This document shows positions 15,636-25,171 of a stretch of DNA of 64,000 bases, piece by piece (the first letter of the stretch is position 1; each line of letters starts with the position of its first letter). Below the pieces are notes generated by a model. It saw nothing but the letters and a program-made list of their open reading frames with translations, was not told the DNA's origin and did not search any database. This DNA comes from JALORV01 sp963766365 (GTDB lineage: Bacteria; Pseudomonadota; Gammaproteobacteria; Burkholderiales; Burkholderiaceae_F): the NCBI GenBank assembly GCA_963766365.1, contig CAVXZK010000006.1, positions 186,001 to 250,000 of the forward strand, written 5' to 3'. A program made the position numbers and the translations under genes.

Positions 15636-17987
15636 TCAGTCGCGCGTCTTCAACACGGCCACCAGGTCGAGCCGATCGACATGGCGCCGCACGATCAGCG
15701 CACTGGCCACGCCGGCCGCCAGCACGACGAGCGCGGCGAACGCGTAGGTGCGCGGGGCGATGATCAGCGGGATGCGGAAGGTCTCCGGGTGGATCAGCTC
15801 GACGATGAAGGCGGACAGTCCGTAGCCTGCCAGCCAGCCGATCGGCAAGGCCAGCAGGAGCTGCACGCCCAGTTCGCCCAGCAGCAATCCGGACACCTCC
15901 GCCCGCGTCATGCCGAGCACCCGCAGGCTCGCCAGTTCCCACGCCCGCTCGGCCAGCGCGATGCGCGCATTGTTGTAGACGACGCCGACCGCGATCGTGC
16001 CGGCGAGCACGCTCAGCACGGTCGTGAAGATCAGGATGTTGCGCGCCGAGGTCTCGCGGAAGTTGCGGATGATCGGACCAATCTCGACTGCAAAGGCCAC
16101 GCGCGGCGTCTCCTTGATCTGCTGCAGGAAGCGTTCGCGCTCGCCGGCATCCAGTTGCAGCCGTGCGCTGGACATCGCATCGCCCTCGCCGAGCAGGCGG
16201 TTCAGCGCGTCGCGGTTCATGAAGGCGGGCGTACCCATCAGGTCGGCGACCAGCGCCGCCACCGGCACGTCGCGCGCTGTACGTGCGCCCTGCAGGACCT
16301 CGATCCTGACGGAATCACCCGGTCGCACGCCGAGCAGATCAGCGAGCGTCCGGTTGATGACCAGGCCCTCCTCCGGCAGCGGCACGTCGCGCAGGCGCTC
16401 GTCGAGCAGCAACCGCAATGTTGCACCGGGCGCGAGGCCGGTCACCGTGGTGCGATAAGAGCGGTGGCCGTGCACCAGCCGCACGGCGGCGCTGCGATCG
16501 ACCTCGGCGCGCATCACCCCGGGCAGGCGCATCAGGTCGTACACCGCGCTGGTCGACGCCGGTTCGGCCAGCACCAGACTCACGTCCTGGCGTTCGCGCA
16601 TTCGGAACTCGACCTCGAACAGGTAGTCGATCGCGTCACGCCACCAGGTGCCTGAGATCAGGATCGCGACGGCGCCGGCAATGCCGAGCGTGGTGGCCAG
16701 CGCGCGTCCCGGTCGGCGCTCCATGTCGCGCAGGACCATGCGCACTGCCGGTGAATACAGTCGGCCGAGTCCGAGCCGTTCGGCCACGGTCGGACGGAAC
16801 GTCGGCGGCGAAGGCGGCTGCATGGCCGCCGCCGGCGCCAAGCGCACGACACGCTGCAGTGCCTGCAGCGCACCGGCAACGGCCGCCACCAGAGCGGCCA
16901 GCGCGCCGTACACCACCACCCACGGCGGCATCTCGAAGTCGAGGGTCGGAAAGTGGAAGAACTGGGCATAGAGTCCAGTCAACAGGCGGCCCAGCCAGGC
17001 ACCGGCTGCCAGTCCGAGGACGATGCCGAGCAGCACGATCACCAGCACGAATTGCAGGTAGTGCAATCCGACTCGGCCATTGCCGTAGCCCAGCGCCTTC
17101 AGCACCGCGATCTGCCCGCGCTGCGTGCCGATCTGCCGCGTCAGCACGACGTTCAGCAGGAACACCGCGACGCCGAGGAAGACGCTCGGCAGCACCAGCC
17201 CGAACACGCGCATCTCGGCGATCTCCTGCGTGATGGCCTTGTGCGACAGCTGCTCGTCGCGACCATAAGCACCCGTCGATCCGTAGGGCTCCAGCAGCCG
17301 GTCGAGACGGTCGATCGTCGCGTCTTCGGAGGCCCCGTGAGCGAGACGCAGTGCCACGCGATTGAACGCGCCTTCCATGTTGAATGCTGCCGCCAGGCGC
17401 TTGCGGCCTATCCAGAAGATCCCGAAGCTGGCGTCGTCGCCGACCCCTTGCGCTGCCGGGAAGATGTACTCGGGCGACAGTACGATGCCGACCACTTCGA
17501 GCCGCTCGCGTTTGCCGTTCAGCAGCGCGAGCAGCGTCGAACCCGGCTTCAGTCCGCGCTTGTCGGCGAAGGTCTGGTTCACCAGCACCTGGTTCGACTC
17601 CGGCACATCGATCCAGCGACCCGCCATCAGTGTCAGCCGGTTCATCGCCGGCAGGCCGTGCTCGGGCAGCGCGATCATGCGGCCGACCGTCGGCTCGACG
17701 ACGCCGGGCAGATCCAGCAGCACGTCGTAGCTCAGCGTCGCCGCGACCTCGGCCACGCCGGAAATCTCCAGCAGGCGCGGCGCAACACTCGACGGCACGC
17801 GGCGTGCCGCAGCGAACACCTGTGCAAAGCGCGCGCTCTCGTAGTAGTCGGCCTGCATGCGCTTCAGCGCCTCGTAGGTTGAGAGCGACGCGCTGAAGGC
17901 GGCGATGCCACTCGCGACCACCAGCGCGATCGTCACCACCTGGCCGCGCAGGTGCCAGATATCCCGCACCAGCTTGCGGTCGAGCAT
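15636..17987 (-). CDS. ABC transporter permease with two FtsX domains
   Basis: This 783-residue inner-membrane protein has the MacB/LolC-like design used twice. TM1 is at residues about 12-32, followed by a periplasmic domain of some 230 residues, then three helices around LPSVFLGVAVFLLNVVL, LVIVLLGIVLGLAAGAWLG and VVYGALAALVAAVAGAL. A second TM helix and periplasmic domain follow, then the second three-helix set near LIFTTVLSVLAGTIAVGVVY. Such permeases transduce ATP hydrolysis in the cytoplasm to movements of a periplasmic adaptor rather than forming a classical pore. The ATG is 2 bases past the ATPase stop, so the two genes are translationally coupled. Export of a lipid, peptide or drug is possible. 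Confidence 0.9.
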   Translation of the reverse strand: MLDRKLVRDIWHLRGQVVTIALVVASGIAAFSASLSTYEALKRMQADYYESARFAQVFAAARRVPSSVAPRLLEISGVAEVAATLSYDVLLDLPGVVEPTVGRMIALPEHGLPAMNRLTLMAGRWIDVPESNQVLVNQTFADKRGLKPGSTLLALLNGKRERLEVVGIVLSPEYIFPAAQGVGDDASFGIFWIGRKRLAAAFNMEGAFNRVALRLAHGASEDATIDRLDRLLEPYGSTGAYGRDEQLSHKAITQEIAEMRVFGLVLPSVFLGVAVFLLNVVLTRQIGTQRGQIAVLKALGYGNGRVGLHYLQFVLVIVLLGIVLGLAAGAWLGRLLTGLYAQFFHFPTLDFEMPPWVVVYGALAALVAAVAGALQALQRVVRLAPAAAMQPPSPPTFRPTVAERLGLGRLYSPAVRMVLRDMERRPGRALATTLGIAGAVAILISGTWWRDAIDYLFEVEFRMRERQDVSLVLAEPASTSAVYDLMRLPGVMRAEVDRSAAVRLVHGHRSYRTTVTGLAPGATLRLLLDERLRDVPLPEEGLVINRTLADLLGVRPGDSVRIEVLQGARTARDVPVAALVADLMGTPAFMNRDALNRLLGEGDAMSSARLQLDAGERERFLQQIKETPRVAFAVEIGPIIRNFRETSARNILIFTTVLSVLAGTIAVGVVYNNARIALAERAWELASLRVLGMTRAEVSGLLLGELGVQLLLALPIGWLAGYGLSAFIVELIHPETFRIPLIIAPRTYAFAALVVLAAGVASALIVRRHVDRLDLVAVLKTRD

Positions 17988-17989
17988 GC

Positions 17990-18739
17990 TCACCACTGGA
18001 TCTCCTCGGGTGAGAGCTTCTGTGCATTGCGCGTGACTTCGGCAATGCGGCCATCGGCCATGCGCAGTACGCGATCGGCGATGCCGGCGATCGCGGCGTT
18101 GTGCGTGATCACGGCCGCGGTGGTGCCGAGCTCCTGATTGATGCGCACGATCGCCTGCAGCACCACCTTGCCGGTCGCATAGTCGAGCGCGCCCGTCGGT
18201 TCGTCGCACAGCAGGACGTCGGGCCGCTTGGCGATCGCGCGTGCGATCGCGACACGCTGCTGTTCGCCGCCGGACAGCTGCGAAGGAAAGTGATCGAGCC
18301 GGTCGCCCAGCCCGACCAGTGCCAGCGCCTCCGCGGGAGTCATCGGCTGCTCGGCCATTTCGGTCACCAGCGCGACGTTCTCGCGCGCCGTCAGGCTCGG
18401 GATCAGGTTGTAGAACTGGAACACGAAGCCGACATGCTCGCGCCGGTAGCGCGTCAGTTCGGCCTCGCTCGAGCGCCCGAGGTCATGGTCGCGCCAGCGC
18501 GCGGTGCCCGAAGTCGGCGTGTCGAGCCCGCCGAGGATGTTGAGCAGCGTCGACTTGCCGCTGCCGGACGGCCCGAGCAGCACAATGAATTCCGAGGCAT
18601 AGATGTCGAGGTCGACGCCACGCAGTGCGTGCACTTCGACCTCGCCCATCCGGTAGACCTTGGTGAGGCCGCGCGCTGAAAACACTGCCTCAGTCGCGGG
18701 CATGGACTCGCGTCCGGTCGCAGGCGGAACCGTGGACAT
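17990..18739 (-). CDS. ABC transporter ATP-binding protein (LolD/MacB type)
   Basis: A 249-residue nucleotide-binding subunit. Walker A is GPSGSGKST near residue 57, the Q-loop is FVFQFYNLIP, the signature is LSGGEQQR, and Walker B is VLLCDEPTGALD, with the switch His in AVITHNAA. The YNLIPSLTARENV loop is typical of the MacB/LolD/FtsE class that pairs with FtsX-type permeases. It powers the permease that follows. The start is uncertain: ATG 18739 has GAGGA just upstream, while GTG 18763 and ATG 18760 are upstream alternatives. Confidence 0.9.
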   Translation of the reverse strand: MSTVPPATGRESMPATEAVFSARGLTKVYRMGEVEVHALRGVDLDIYASEFIVLLGPSGSGKSTLLNILGGLDTPTSGTARWRDHDLGRSSEAELTRYRREHVGFVFQFYNLIPSLTARENVALVTEMAEQPMTPAEALALVGLGDRLDHFPSQLSGGEQQRVAIARAIAKRPDVLLCDEPTGALDYATGKVVLQAIVRINQELGTTAAVITHNAAIAGIADRVLRMADGRIAEVTRNAQKLSPEEIQW

Positions 18740-18898
18740 CTTTCCTCGAACTGCGGTCATCACGCTCTAAAGCCTGCTCTCGCTCGGAGGCGCTGCGCTG
18801 ACCCGCATCAAGGGCGGCGATGGTTAGTGGCCGATCGCCACGAGCGGGTAACATGACCCTGAAACGGCGCACCCTCCGCGCCGCCACTTCTGCTCCCG

Positions 18899-21800
18899 AT
18901 GTCTGCCGATTCCAAGCCCGTGTCCGTTGACACGCGGCGCTCGATCCGTATTCGCGGCGCGCGCCAGAACAACCTTGCCAACCTCGATCTCGACATCCCG
19001 ACCGGTGAACTGGTCGTGGTGACCGGGGTCTCGGGGTCCGGCAAGAGCTCGCTGGTGTTCGACACCCTCTATGCCGAGGGGCAGCGCCGCTATGTCGAGA
19101 CCTTCTCGCCGTACGCACGGCAATTCCTCGATCGCATGGATCGCCCGGCGGTCGATCGCATCGAGGGCGTGCCGCCCGCGATCGCGATCGATCAGACCAA
19201 TCCCGTACGCACCTCGCGCAGCACGGTCGGCACCATGACCGAGCTGAATGATCACCTGAAGCTGCTGTTCGCACGCGCCGCGCAGCTTTACTGCCGCCAG
19301 TGCGCCCAGCCGGTGCGACGCGACTCGACCGAGTCGATCATCGCCAGCCTCGCGATCCAAACGGCCCTCGCCGGCGATCCCCGCCTGACGGTCACCTTCC
19401 CGGTGCGGGTTCCGAAGAACTTCGGTGAGGATGAGGTCCGCGGGCATCTGGAGGCGCAGGGATACACCAAGGTGCACGCTGAACGCGCACAGGCCGACGC
19501 CAAGGTGCTCGATGTGGTCTCGGACCGCTTCCGGTTCGCAGGCACCGAGCGCTCGCGACTGGCCGATGCCGTCGAGCGTGCGCTGCGTCTCGGCGGCGGG
19601 CGGGTGGACGTGCATGTGCAGGGCGATGCCGACGGCCTGGCGACGACCTGGCGCTACTCGACCGACCTGCACTGCGCCGACTGCGACATCCATTACGACA
19701 CGCCGCATCCGTCGACCTTCTCCTTCAACTCGCCGCTCGGCGCCTGCGAAACCTGCCGCGGCTTCGGTCGCGTCATCGGCGTCGACTACGGTCTCGTGAT
19801 CCCCGACGAGCGCAAGACGCTGCGCGAGGGGGCGATCAAGCCGTTCCAGTCGAAGTCCTTCATCGAAAGCCAGCGCGATCTCGAAAGGTCAGCGGTCAAG
19901 GACAACATTCCGCTCGATGTTCCTTTCCGTGAACTCACAGCGCCGCAGCGGAACTGGGTCATCGACGGCGGTGCCGGCTGGAAGAGCTGGAAAAAGAGCT
20001 GGCCGGGCACCTGGTACGGCGCGAAGCGCTTCTTCGAGTGGCTCGAGAGCAAGGCCTACAAGATGCACATTCGTGTGCTGCTCTCGCGCTACCGCTCGTA
20101 CACCCCGTGCCCGGTGTGTGCGGGCAGCCGGTTGCGCCCGGATGCCACGTTGTGGCGAGTCGGTGCACAGGCGGAAGCCCAGACCGCCATGCCGCGCGAC
20201 GGTCGCTACACGCGGTTCCGTCCGGTGCACGCCGCTTGGCTGCCGCAGCAACTCGACGCGCTGCCCGGGCTGTCGCTGCACGATTTGATGCTCTTGCCGA
20301 TCGAGCGCGTCAAGGCCTTCTTCGACGCGCTCGCACTGCCGGCGCCGCTCGACCAGGCCTCCGAGATGCTGCTCGACGAGTTGCGCGCCCGGCTGGCGTT
20401 CCTCGTCGACGTCGGCCTCGGCTATCTCACGCTCGATCGCCAGAGCCGCACGCTGTCAGGCGGCGAGGTCCAGCGCATCAACCTGACGACGGCGCTTGGC
20501 ACGTCGCTGGTCAACACGCTGTTCGTGCTGGACGAGCCATCGATTGGACTGCATCCGCGCGACATGCATCGCGTGGTCGAGGTGATGCACCGGTTGCGCG
20601 ATGCCGGCAATTCGCTGGTGGTCGTCGAGCATGACCCACAGGTGATGCTCGCCGCCGATCGCGTGCTGGACATGGGACCGGGGCCAGGCGAGCGCGGCGG
20701 ACGCATTGTCTTCAACGGCACACCCGACGAGTTGCGTCACGCCGAGACGCTGACGGGCCGTTACCTGGGTGGGCGTCAGTCGGTCGACGCCTCGCGGCCG
20801 CTGCCGGTCGCTGCCAATGCCCCCAGGGTGGTGCTGCAGGGGGCACGCGAGCACAACCTCAAGGCCATCGACATCGAGATTCCGCTGAAGCGGCTCGTCT
20901 GCGTCACCGGCGTGTCAGGCAGCGGCAAGTCGACGCTGATCCAGGACGTGCTGTACCCGGCGCTCGCGAAGGCAAAAGGAAAGAGCACCGAGACTCCGGG
21001 TGCCTTCGAGCGCCTGCTTGGCGATGACTGGCTCGACGATGTCGCGTTCGTCGACCAGTCGCAGATCGGCAAGACGACGCGCTCCAATCCCGCGAGCTAC
21101 GTCGGCGCGTTCGACGCGATCCGCACGATCTTCGCGAAGTCGCGCATCGCGAAGGAACGCAACTACACCGCCGGCACGTTCTCGTTCAATTCCGGCGATG
21201 GCCGATGCCCGACCTGCGGCGGCAACGGCTTCGAGCACGTCGAGATGCAGTTCCTGTCGGATGTGTACCTGCGCTGCCCGGACTGCGACGGCAAACGCTT
21301 CCGGCCCGAGACTCTGGAAGTGTCCGTCGAAAGGGGCACGCGGCGCGCGAGCATTGCCGACGTGCTGGACATGACGGTCAGCGAGGCGATCGCGTTCTTC
21401 CGCGAAGATGCCGAGGTGGCGCGCGTGCTGGCGCCGCTGGTCGACGTGGGCCTGGAATACGTGAAGCTCGGCCAGCCGGTGCCGACGCTTTCGGGCGGCG
21501 AGGCGCAGAGGCTGAAGCTCGCCGGCTTCCTGGCCGAGGCCGCCAGCGGCAAGCCGCCGACGCGAGGCACGCTGTTCCTGTTCGACGAGCCGACGACCGG
21601 CCTGCACTTCGACGACGTCGCCAAGCTGATGCGCGCCTTCCGCAAACTGCTGGCCGCCGGCCACTCGCTGGTGGTGATCGAACACAACCTCGACGTGATC
21701 TCCGCGGCCGACTGGCTGATCGATCTCGGTCCGGAGGGCGGTGACGCGGGTGGCGAAGTGGTCGCGGTCGGGTCGCCGGACACCGTCATTGCGGTTGAGC

Positions 21801-24598
21801 GCTCGCACACCGGCCGCGAACTCGCCGCTTATCGCGCGGCCCTGACGAGCCACGCGCCGCGCGTCAACGAGCCACGCGCTGGCTACGACACCGGCCGCCC
21901 GCTGCAAACGCTGATGAGCGAGCGGCGCCGCGCAGCGCGTGACGTCATCGAAGTGCGCAACGCGCGCGAGCACAACCTGAAGTCGATCGATGTCGACATT
22001 CCGCGCGACACGTTCACCGTCATCACCGGGGTCTCGGGCTCCGGCAAGTCGACGCTGGCGTTCGACATCCTGTTCAACGAGGGGCAGCGCCGCTATCTCG
22101 AGTCGCTGAACGCCTATGCGCGCTCGATCGTGCAGCCCGCAGGCCGGCCCGACGTCGATGCGATCTACGGGATACCGCCGACAGTGGCGATCGAGCAGCG
22201 CACCTCGCGCGGTGGCCGCAAGTCGACCGTTGCGACGCTCACCGAGCTCTACCACTTTCTGCGGCTCATCTACGTGAAGCTCGGCGTGCAGCACTGCCCC
22301 GACTGCGACGTGCCGGTCACGCCACAGTCCTTCGACGCGATCGTGGCGCAGGTGATGCGGGAGGCCAAGGGACAGCACATTGGCGTGCTGGCGCCGCTGG
22401 TCGTCAACCGCAAGGGCGTCTACACCGACCTCGCGAAGTGGGCCGCCGCACGCGGCCACTCGCATCTGCGTGTCGACGGCGTGTTCCTGCCGACGGCGAA
22501 GTTCCCGCGCATCGAACGCTTCAAGGAACACACGATCGAGCTGCCGGTGGCCGACCTGGTGGTCTCGGCCAACAACGAGGCACAGCTGCGCGGAGCGTTG
22601 GCGACTGCACTCGAGCACGGGCACGGCGTCGCGACGGTCATCGCGCCGCTGCAGGCACTGCAGCAGTCCATCGCCCGCGGCGACTGGGGACCGGCGCTGA
22701 CGCAGAAGAGCTTTTCGACCAAGCGCGCCTGTCCCTCGTGCGGCCAGAGCTTCCCCGAGCCGGACCCGCGGCTCTTTTCGTACAACAGCAAGCATGGCTG
22801 GTGCGAAGGCTGCTTCGGCACCGGCCTCAAGCTCACCGGGTTCGACGCCGAGCAGAGTGGCGAAGAGGTCTGGTGGAACGCGTGGTACGAAGGCGAGGCC
22901 GTCGCCTGCGAGTCCTGCCACGGCCAGCGGCTGAACCGCACTGCACTCGCGGTGAAGTTCCGCGAGCGTTCGATTGCCCAGCTGGCGCAGCAGTCGGTCA
23001 TCGAGGCCGGCGAGTTCTTCCGTGGACTCGCCCTGGCAGGCCGCGAGGCGGAGATTGCGCGCGACGCGCTCGCCGAGATCCGCTCGCGGCTGTCGTTCCT
23101 GGAGGAAGTCGGACTCGGCTACCTGGCACTCGACCGGGCTGCACCGACACTGTCCGGCGGCGAAGCACAGCGCATTCGATTGGCGGCGCAGCTGGGATCC
23201 AACCTGCAGGGCGTGGCTTACGTGCTCGATGAACCGACGATCGGCCTGCATCCGCGCGACAACCGCATCCTGCTCGACGCCTTGCAGAAGCTCGAGTCCA
23301 AGGGCAACACGCTGGTCGTCGTCGAGCACGACGAAGACACGATACGCCGCGCCGCGCACCTGATCGACATCGGTCCGGCGGCCGGCGTGCGCGGTGGCCG
23401 CGTCGTGGCGCAAGGGAGCGTCGACGACCTGATGGCGGCGCCGGAGTCGGCCACCGGCGCGTTCCTCAAGGCGCCGCTCGCGCATCCCTTGCATCCGCGC
23501 CGGCCGGTGACACGCACGAGCCCGCGTATTGCCGTGCGCGACGCCCGCATGCACAACCTGAGGCGCGTCGACGCCGGCTTTCCGCTCGCACGGCTGACCG
23601 TCGTGACCGGCGTCTCGGGCAGCGGCAAGTCCACACTCGCGCGTGAAGTGCTTCTGGAGAACCTGCGGCGCGTCGTCGGGCAGCGCAAGCCGCGTCCCGA
23701 GTGGTCGGGCTGTGCCGCGGTCGAAGGCTGGGCGCTGCTGGATCGCGTGCTCGAAGTCGACCAGACACCCATCGGCAAGACTCCGCGCTCGTGCCCGGCG
23801 ACCTATGTCGGCTTCTGGGATGCGATCCGCAAGCTCTACGCCGACACGCTCGAGGCGCGCACACGCGGCTATGGCGCAAGCCGCTTCTCGTTCAACACGG
23901 CCGGTGGCCGCTGCGATTCCTGCGACGGTCAGGGCCTGCGAACGATCGAAATGAGCTTCCTGCCGGACGTGAAGGTGCTGTGCGACGTCTGCAGCGGTGC
24001 GCGCTTCAACGAGGAAACTCTCGCGGTCAAGTGGCGCGACCGCTCGATCGGCGACGTGCTGCGCATGGACATCGATGACGCCGCCGAGTTCTTCAGGGCG
24101 CACCGGTCGATTGCGCATCCGCTCGCGCTGCTGCAGGACGTTGGCCTCGGCTACCTGACCCTCGGCCAGCCGTCACCAACGCTGTCGGGAGGAGAGGCGC
24201 AGCGGATCAAGCTCGTCACCGAGCTCTCGAAAGTGCGCGACGACGTCACACGCCGCGGACAGGTGCCACCGAAGACGCTTTACGTGCTGGATGAGCCGAC
24301 CGTGGGCCTGCACATGGCGGACGTCGGCAAGCTGATACACGTGCTGCACCGGCTCGTCGACGGCGGCAATACGGTGGTGGTCATCGAACACAATCTCGAT
24401 GTCATCGCCGAGGCCGACTGGATCATCGACCTCGGTCCCGAGGGCGGCGCTGGCGGCGGGCGGGTGGTGGCGCAATGCCCGCCGGAGCAACTCGTCCCGC
24501 TGTCGACGCCAACGGCGCGTGCACTGGCGGAGTTCTTCGGAAGCCGGCCTCCCCCGACCTTGCCGGAACCTACCGAGGCCGCCGCGCCGGTCGCCTGA
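18899..24598 (+). CDS. uvrA: Double-length UvrA, excinuclease ABC subunit A-like
   Basis: At 1899 residues this is twice the length of the usual UvrA (about 940). Each half has a full UvrA layout. In half 1, Walker A is at 43-51 and the signature LSGGE at 519, then a second Walker A near 671 and LSGGE at 864. In half 2 the corresponding sites are 1044, 1418, 1571 and 1762. Each half also carries two zinc-binding Cys clusters. UvrA recognises bulky DNA lesions as a dimer, loads UvrB and belongs to nucleotide-excision repair; a tandem copy could act as a covalent dimer. All four ATP sites look intact, so nothing suggests decay. No SOS (LexA) box is visible upstream. Whether it replaces or supplements a normal UvrA cannot be told from this window. 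Confidence 0.93.
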   Translation: MSADSKPVSVDTRRSIRIRGARQNNLANLDLDIPTGELVVVTGVSGSGKSSLVFDTLYAEGQRRYVETFSPYARQFLDRMDRPAVDRIEGVPPAIAIDQTNPVRTSRSTVGTMTELNDHLKLLFARAAQLYCRQCAQPVRRDSTESIIASLAIQTALAGDPRLTVTFPVRVPKNFGEDEVRGHLEAQGYTKVHAERAQADAKVLDVVSDRFRFAGTERSRLADAVERALRLGGGRVDVHVQGDADGLATTWRYSTDLHCADCDIHYDTPHPSTFSFNSPLGACETCRGFGRVIGVDYGLVIPDERKTLREGAIKPFQSKSFIESQRDLERSAVKDNIPLDVPFRELTAPQRNWVIDGGAGWKSWKKSWPGTWYGAKRFFEWLESKAYKMHIRVLLSRYRSYTPCPVCAGSRLRPDATLWRVGAQAEAQTAMPRDGRYTRFRPVHAAWLPQQLDALPGLSLHDLMLLPIERVKAFFDALALPAPLDQASEMLLDELRARLAFLVDVGLGYLTLDRQSRTLSGGEVQRINLTTALGTSLVNTLFVLDEPSIGLHPRDMHRVVEVMHRLRDAGNSLVVVEHDPQVMLAADRVLDMGPGPGERGGRIVFNGTPDELRHAETLTGRYLGGRQSVDASRPLPVAANAPRVVLQGAREHNLKAIDIEIPLKRLVCVTGVSGSGKSTLIQDVLYPALAKAKGKSTETPGAFERLLGDDWLDDVAFVDQSQIGKTTRSNPASYVGAFDAIRTIFAKSRIAKERNYTAGTFSFNSGDGRCPTCGGNGFEHVEMQFLSDVYLRCPDCDGKRFRPETLEVSVERGTRRASIADVLDMTVSEAIAFFREDAEVARVLAPLVDVGLEYVKLGQPVPTLSGGEAQRLKLAGFLAEAASGKPPTRGTLFLFDEPTTGLHFDDVAKLMRAFRKLLAAGHSLVVIEHNLDVISAADWLIDLGPEGGDAGGEVVAVGSPDTVIAVERSHTGRELAAYRAALTSHAPRVNEPRAGYDTGRPLQTLMSERRRAARDVIEVRNAREHNLKSIDVDIPRDTFTVITGVSGSGKSTLAFDILFNEGQRRYLESLNAYARSIVQPAGRPDVDAIYGIPPTVAIEQRTSRGGRKSTVATLTELYHFLRLIYVKLGVQHCPDCDVPVTPQSFDAIVAQVMREAKGQHIGVLAPLVVNRKGVYTDLAKWAAARGHSHLRVDGVFLPTAKFPRIERFKEHTIELPVADLVVSANNEAQLRGALATALEHGHGVATVIAPLQALQQSIARGDWGPALTQKSFSTKRACPSCGQSFPEPDPRLFSYNSKHGWCEGCFGTGLKLTGFDAEQSGEEVWWNAWYEGEAVACESCHGQRLNRTALAVKFRERSIAQLAQQSVIEAGEFFRGLALAGREAEIARDALAEIRSRLSFLEEVGLGYLALDRAAPTLSGGEAQRIRLAAQLGSNLQGVAYVLDEPTIGLHPRDNRILLDALQKLESKGNTLVVVEHDEDTIRRAAHLIDIGPAAGVRGGRVVAQGSVDDLMAAPESATGAFLKAPLAHPLHPRRPVTRTSPRIAVRDARMHNLRRVDAGFPLARLTVVTGVSGSGKSTLAREVLLENLRRVVGQRKPRPEWSGCAAVEGWALLDRVLEVDQTPIGKTPRSCPATYVGFWDAIRKLYADTLEARTRGYGASRFSFNTAGGRCDSCDGQGLRTIEMSFLPDVKVLCDVCSGARFNEETLAVKWRDRSIGDVLRMDIDDAAEFFRAHRSIAHPLALLQDVGLGYLTLGQPSPTLSGGEAQRIKLVTELSKVRDDVTRRGQVPPKTLYVLDEPTVGLHMADVGKLIHVLHRLVDGGNTVVVIEHNLDVIAEADWIIDLGPEGGAGGGRVVAQCPPEQLVPLSTPTARALAEFFGSRPPPTLPEPTEAAAPVA

Positions 24599-24621
24599 CC
24601 CGGCGGTCCGCCACGAGGCGC

Positions 24622-25029
24622 TCAACGCCGCGCGCCGGGCTGTCTGCGGGCCATGGCCATCGCCAGCGGCGCGAGCAGCAGCACGAGCATGCCGATCCCC
24701 AGAAAGCCGCCACGAGATGGATCGAAGTCTTCGGTGATTCGCGACCACGGAAAGGCAAAGACGAATCGCCCGAGGGCCACTTCGGCGGCCAGCATCAGGG
24801 CAACCCACAGCGCGCCGATCGCCAGCCATTGACGCCGCGACGCAGCAGCGATCCAGCGCACCGTCACCCCGGTGATCACCAGGACCAGTGCGGAGCCAAC
24901 GACCACGCCGATCTGCCGCGAGGGCAGATCGCCCACGCGCGGCAGCAGCCACAGCGTGCGCGCCACTCCGTGCGCGAACTCCACCGCCAGGATCAGTGCC
25001 CAGACGGACAGCGCGCGTATCCAGACCAT
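24622..25029 (-). CDS. Small membrane protein, 135 aa
   Basis: The protein is four hydrophobic helices (LSVWALILAVEFAHGVA; VVGSALVLVITGVTVRWI; LAIGALWVALMLAAEVALG; GMLVLLLAPLAMAMA) with short loops, one carrying the motif FPWSRITEDFDPSRGG. AGAGGGG before the ATG supports the start. It converges on uvrA, leaving 23 bases between the two stop codons, and is divergent from the Sel1-repeat gene. No family is recognised. The His/Arg near the first helix may be functional, but nothing more can be said. Confidence 0.65.
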   Translation of the reverse strand: MVWIRALSVWALILAVEFAHGVARTLWLLPRVGDLPSRQIGVVVGSALVLVITGVTVRWIAAASRRQWLAIGALWVALMLAAEVALGRFVFAFPWSRITEDFDPSRGGFLGIGMLVLLLAPLAMAMARRQPGARR

Positions 25030-25171
25030 GGTTGCCCCTCTCGTTCCAGAAGTGTGCCGGAGGTCCGGCAGAACACGCGCATCGACGCTATTGCCCCGGC
25101 TTCGACGGCCAATTCCAGCCGGGCCGCGATACGCGGCTGGCTATGATCCGGCCACTTTGCAGACGTCCCAG

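Noticed and set aside
18764..18898. Search for a LexA (SOS) box before uvrA
   Set aside because: No CTGT-N8-ACAG-like palindrome is present, so SOS control is not supported.
20915..24118. A 1067-codon open frame on the minus strand opposite uvrA
   Set aside because: It is antisense to a clearly conserved gene, has no recognisable domain and is His/Arg-rich in the way GC-rich shadows are.
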